Under the pieces are notes generated by a model. It was not told where the DNA came from. It ran no database searches and worked only from the letters and a program-made list of their open reading frames with translations. This document shows positions 59,280 to 61,531 of a stretch of DNA of 61,531 bases, piece by piece. Every line of letters starts with the position of its first letter. Position 1 is the first letter of the stretch. A program made the position numbers and the translations under genes. This DNA is from Arcicella rosea (GTDB taxonomy: Bacteria; Bacteroidota; Bacteroidia; Cytophagales; Spirosomataceae): NCBI RefSeq assembly GCF_014204325.1, contig NZ_JACHKT010000031.1:1-61531 (forward strand), in the 5' to 3' direction.

Positions 59280-61295
59280 ATGTCAATTTTTACTTGTATT
59301 CTGCTGAGTCTCTCAATTGCTACGGATTCAACGATAAAAAAACAAAACTTCATATTAGATGAAGTAACGGTAATTGCTCAAAGAAGTGAGCAGAAGGTAT
59401 TTAATACGATGGGTTCTGTAGCAGTACTAAACGCTAAAAACCTAAAGAATTACCAATATAGGAGTACTCCAGAAACTTTATTTGGTGCCAATGGCGTGTT
59501 TGTACAGAAAACAAATCATGGCGGAGGCTCACCTTTTTTAAGAGGATTAACAGGAAACCAAACGCTTATTTTAATTGATGGCATCCGTCTAAATAACAGT
59601 ACTTTTCGTTATGGACCCAATCAATACTTAAATACGATTGACCCATTTTTGATTCAAAATATCGAAATATACAAAGGCGGAGGTTCTGTACAATACGGTT
59701 CTGATGCAATGGGCGGTACTTTGCAAATCAATACTGCTAATCCAGTTTTTGCGGTTGATAAACCAAAAGTAAATGGGAATGCTATCGTCAGATATGGCAC
59801 TTCGTCTCTTGAAAAAACGGCGAGAACAGACCTTTCTTTCGCTACGCAGAAAATGGCTATCAAAGCGGGTTTGAGCCTCAGAAAATTTGGAGATTTAATC
59901 GGTGGCGATACTACTGGAGTACAATCTCCTTCGGGTTATGATGAAGTAGCGTTTGATGTAAAAGCTAAATTCCAGCTTTCAAAAAATATGTTTTTAACAG
60001 CCGCTCATCAAAACTTAAATCAAAGTCATGTGCCTGTTTATCACAAAGTAAAGCTTGAAAACTTTAAGATTAATGAAATGTCGCCACAGAAAAGAGCACT
60101 TTCATATCTACAATTTGATATTAAAAGCGAAAACCGTTTACTTAAAAATTTGGCTTTCAATGTTTCTTATCAAGGTACCGAGGAAGGGCGAAATTCTCAG
60201 AAAAATGCTTCGAATGTGTATCGTGTAGAAAATGATCAAGTAAAAACTTTTGGTTCTTTTATCAATGTACGTTCTGAAATTTCACCTAATTGGGACGCCA
60301 GTTCTGGTATAGAATTTTATGCGGATAAAGTAAACAGTACGAAACAAGATACAGATTTTCAAAACAATAAAATTACTTATAGCAGAGGTTTATATCCCGA
60401 TGCTTCAAGCTTTAATAGTTATGCGGCTTATTCTTTGCACCATATCAATTTGAATAAATGGGATGTAAATTTTGGTGCTCGCTTCAATGCTTATTCTATC
60501 CATGTAAATGACCAAACTTTAGGGAAAGTAAATGTTTCGCCACAGGCTTTGGTGGGAAATTTGGCTTTAGGCTATCATCTGGAAAATCATTCTATGACTT
60601 ACTTATCGTTTAATACGGGCTTCAGAGCACCCAATATTGATGATATGGGAACTTTAGGCATTGTAGATTTTCGTTATGAATTACCAACAGCCAACCTAAA
60701 ACCTGAAAATTCTTATAATTTTGAATGGGGCTATAAATTTAGAACATCCACTTTTTCTTCAAGTGTTGCTTTGTATCATAATCAGTTAAGAAATTTGATT
60801 GCACGAGTAAAAGTAGAAGGACAAAAGATTAATGATTATCAGGTTTACCGAAAAGAGAATGTTGAAAAAGCCTATATACAAGGTTTTGAATGGGCGACAG
60901 AATGGATGGTTTTACCTGAAATTAAAATTTATACAGACTTAGCTTATACTTATGGACAAAACGAAACGAAGAACGAACCTGTAAGAAGAATTCCTCCACT
61001 GTCTGGTAGAGTAGGAGTACATTATCAGGCAAATACTGCATTTTTTGTCAAAGTAGAAGACATCTTTGCTGGAAAACAAGACCGATTGGCACAAGGCGAT
61101 AAAGATGACAACAGAATTCCAAAAGGCGGAACAAATGGCTGGAATGTACTCAATCTTTATACGGGTTATGAATACAAAAATGTTACTTTGATAGGCTCAT
61201 TTCAAAATATTTTTAATGTAGATTACCGCACACATGGCTCAGGAATTAATGGTGTTGGTAGAAGTTTGATTGCTACTTTAATGCATCGTTTTTAA
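59280..61295 (+). CDS. TonB-dependent outer-membrane receptor
   Basis: 671 aa. A short signal sequence (about 1-14), then the TonB box-like LDEVTVIAQR (about 27-36), the plug domain (about 45-155, with GANGVFVQKTNHGGGSPFLR split at GANGVFVQ, RGLTGNQTLILIDGIRLNN and GGGSVQYGSDAMGGTLQI), and a 22-strand-type barrel ending ...IATLMHRF with terminal Phe. There is no N-terminal carboxypeptidase-like domain, so this is a classical receptor and not a SusC protein. Sequence style resembles heme/hemoglobin or siderophore receptors; the ligand is unknown. Probably active with a TonB/ExbBD system elsewhere. Confidence 0.92.
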   Translation: MSIFTCILLSLSIATDSTIKKQNFILDEVTVIAQRSEQKVFNTMGSVAVLNAKNLKNYQYRSTPETLFGANGVFVQKTNHGGGSPFLRGLTGNQTLILIDGIRLNNSTFRYGPNQYLNTIDPFLIQNIEIYKGGGSVQYGSDAMGGTLQINTANPVFAVDKPKVNGNAIVRYGTSSLEKTARTDLSFATQKMAIKAGLSLRKFGDLIGGDTTGVQSPSGYDEVAFDVKAKFQLSKNMFLTAAHQNLNQSHVPVYHKVKLENFKINEMSPQKRALSYLQFDIKSENRLLKNLAFNVSYQGTEEGRNSQKNASNVYRVENDQVKTFGSFINVRSEISPNWDASSGIEFYADKVNSTKQDTDFQNNKITYSRGLYPDASSFNSYAAYSLHHINLNKWDVNFGARFNAYSIHVNDQTLGKVNVSPQALVGNLALGYHLENHSMTYLSFNTGFRAPNIDDMGTLGIVDFRYELPTANLKPENSYNFEWGYKFRTSTFSSSVALYHNQLRNLIARVKVEGQKINDYQVYRKENVEKAYIQGFEWATEWMVLPEIKIYTDLAYTYGQNETKNEPVRRIPPLSGRVGVHYQANTAFFVKVEDIFAGKQDRLAQGDKDDNRIPKGGTNGWNVLNLYTGYEYKNVTLIGSFQNIFNVDYRTHGSGINGVGRSLIATLMHRF

Positions 61296-61354
61296 GAAGA
61301 ATTAAAAGAGATTATCTACCGATATAGTGTTCCTAACGGAACTATAATCAAACA

Positions 61355-61531
61355 AAACATGAGTCATCCCGAATTTTTCTTTAAATAGTGAGGTTTAGGG
61401 CAATTTGACTGGTTTTCTATTTATTATTTGTCTAGTCCTTACTTTTCTTTCCTCGTATGTTTGTCTTACTAAAAATCATGTTAAAATAGATTAAATTACG
61501 ATATTAGCTTTTGAGTGGTGAGAGGATATTT
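61355..61531. mobile_element. MITE-like element, partial copy C
   Basis: Left terminal repeat AAACATGAGTCATCCCGAAT at 61355-61374. The following about 85 bases match the complement of the right part of copy B (for example ATAGTGAGG and TCCTTACTTTTCTT words), then resemblance fades near 61458. It may be truncated, or the rest may lie outside the window. Confidence 0.65.

Overview
The window is low-GC (roughly one-third G+C by eye) DNA from a member of the Bacteroidota, most likely an aerobic Cytophagales-type bacterium; genus cannot be fixed from sequence reading alone. Evidence: a type IX secretion pair (a giant protein with a gliding-motility-type C-terminus beside a PorP/SprF protein), several TAnnTTTG promoter boxes, almost no Shine-Dalgarno sequences, a TonB-dependent receptor, MerC, DUF349 and four-helix-bundle (S23) proteins, and the dispersed hairpin repeats common in this phylum.

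Layout. 1-134: 3' end of a 5S rRNA gene and its terminator. 206-10859: an outer-membrane barrel protein, a double-SWIM SNF2 ATPase, ComEC, a large secreted metzincin-like metalloprotease and a DUF72 protein. 11033-14812: a histidine operon (hisL leader peptide with a readable attenuator, hisH, an S23/IVP gene inside a giant inverted repeat, hisA, a repeat-filled gap, hisF, hisIE). 14844-22052: small membrane and envelope proteins, a methionine-type aminotransferase, and a three-gene block amidase / NTF2-like / nagA. 22381-28885: a HAD phosphatase, RNase R, and a transglutaminase plus circularly permuted ATP-grasp/alpha-E operon. 29260-34441: a striking palindrome cluster followed by two adjacent secreted cysteine proteases (a papain-like enzyme and a WD40-caspase). 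34675-43058: MerC with a palindromic operator candidate, a TPR protein, a GH43-like enzyme with a sugar-phosphate HAD enzyme, arginine decarboxylase, Mpl and trpA. 43131-46280: an accessory island of three small cassettes (GIY-YIG nuclease, CPBP protease, alpha/beta hydrolase) set among inverted GTTGGYGGYA repeats, three copies of an 84-bp folded repeat and a 42-44-bp tandem repeat. 46282-51955: the T9SS cargo/PorP pair. 52229-61295: EttA, a DUF349 protein, a GH3-beta-lactamase fusion and a TonB-dependent receptor.

Themes. Peptidoglycan and envelope turnover recur (Mpl, NagZ-type GH3 fused to a serine hydrolase, NagA, a GmhB-like phosphatase). The histidine genes appear to be controlled by classical ribosome-mediated attenuation: leader codons, pause hairpin, antiterminator and terminator can all be traced base by base. 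Non-coding structure is unusually rich: a MITE-like element with 23-bp perfect terminal inverted repeats (two complete copies plus one partial copy near the window's end), an 84-bp cloverleaf-like repeat, an attC-like site, a 24-bp perfect palindrome, and an S23 gene whose flanks can form a 35-bp RNA duplex like a 23S rRNA intervening sequence, but located inside the his operon. I rate this last element, the cassette-like island and the paired caspase/papain proteases as the best leads.
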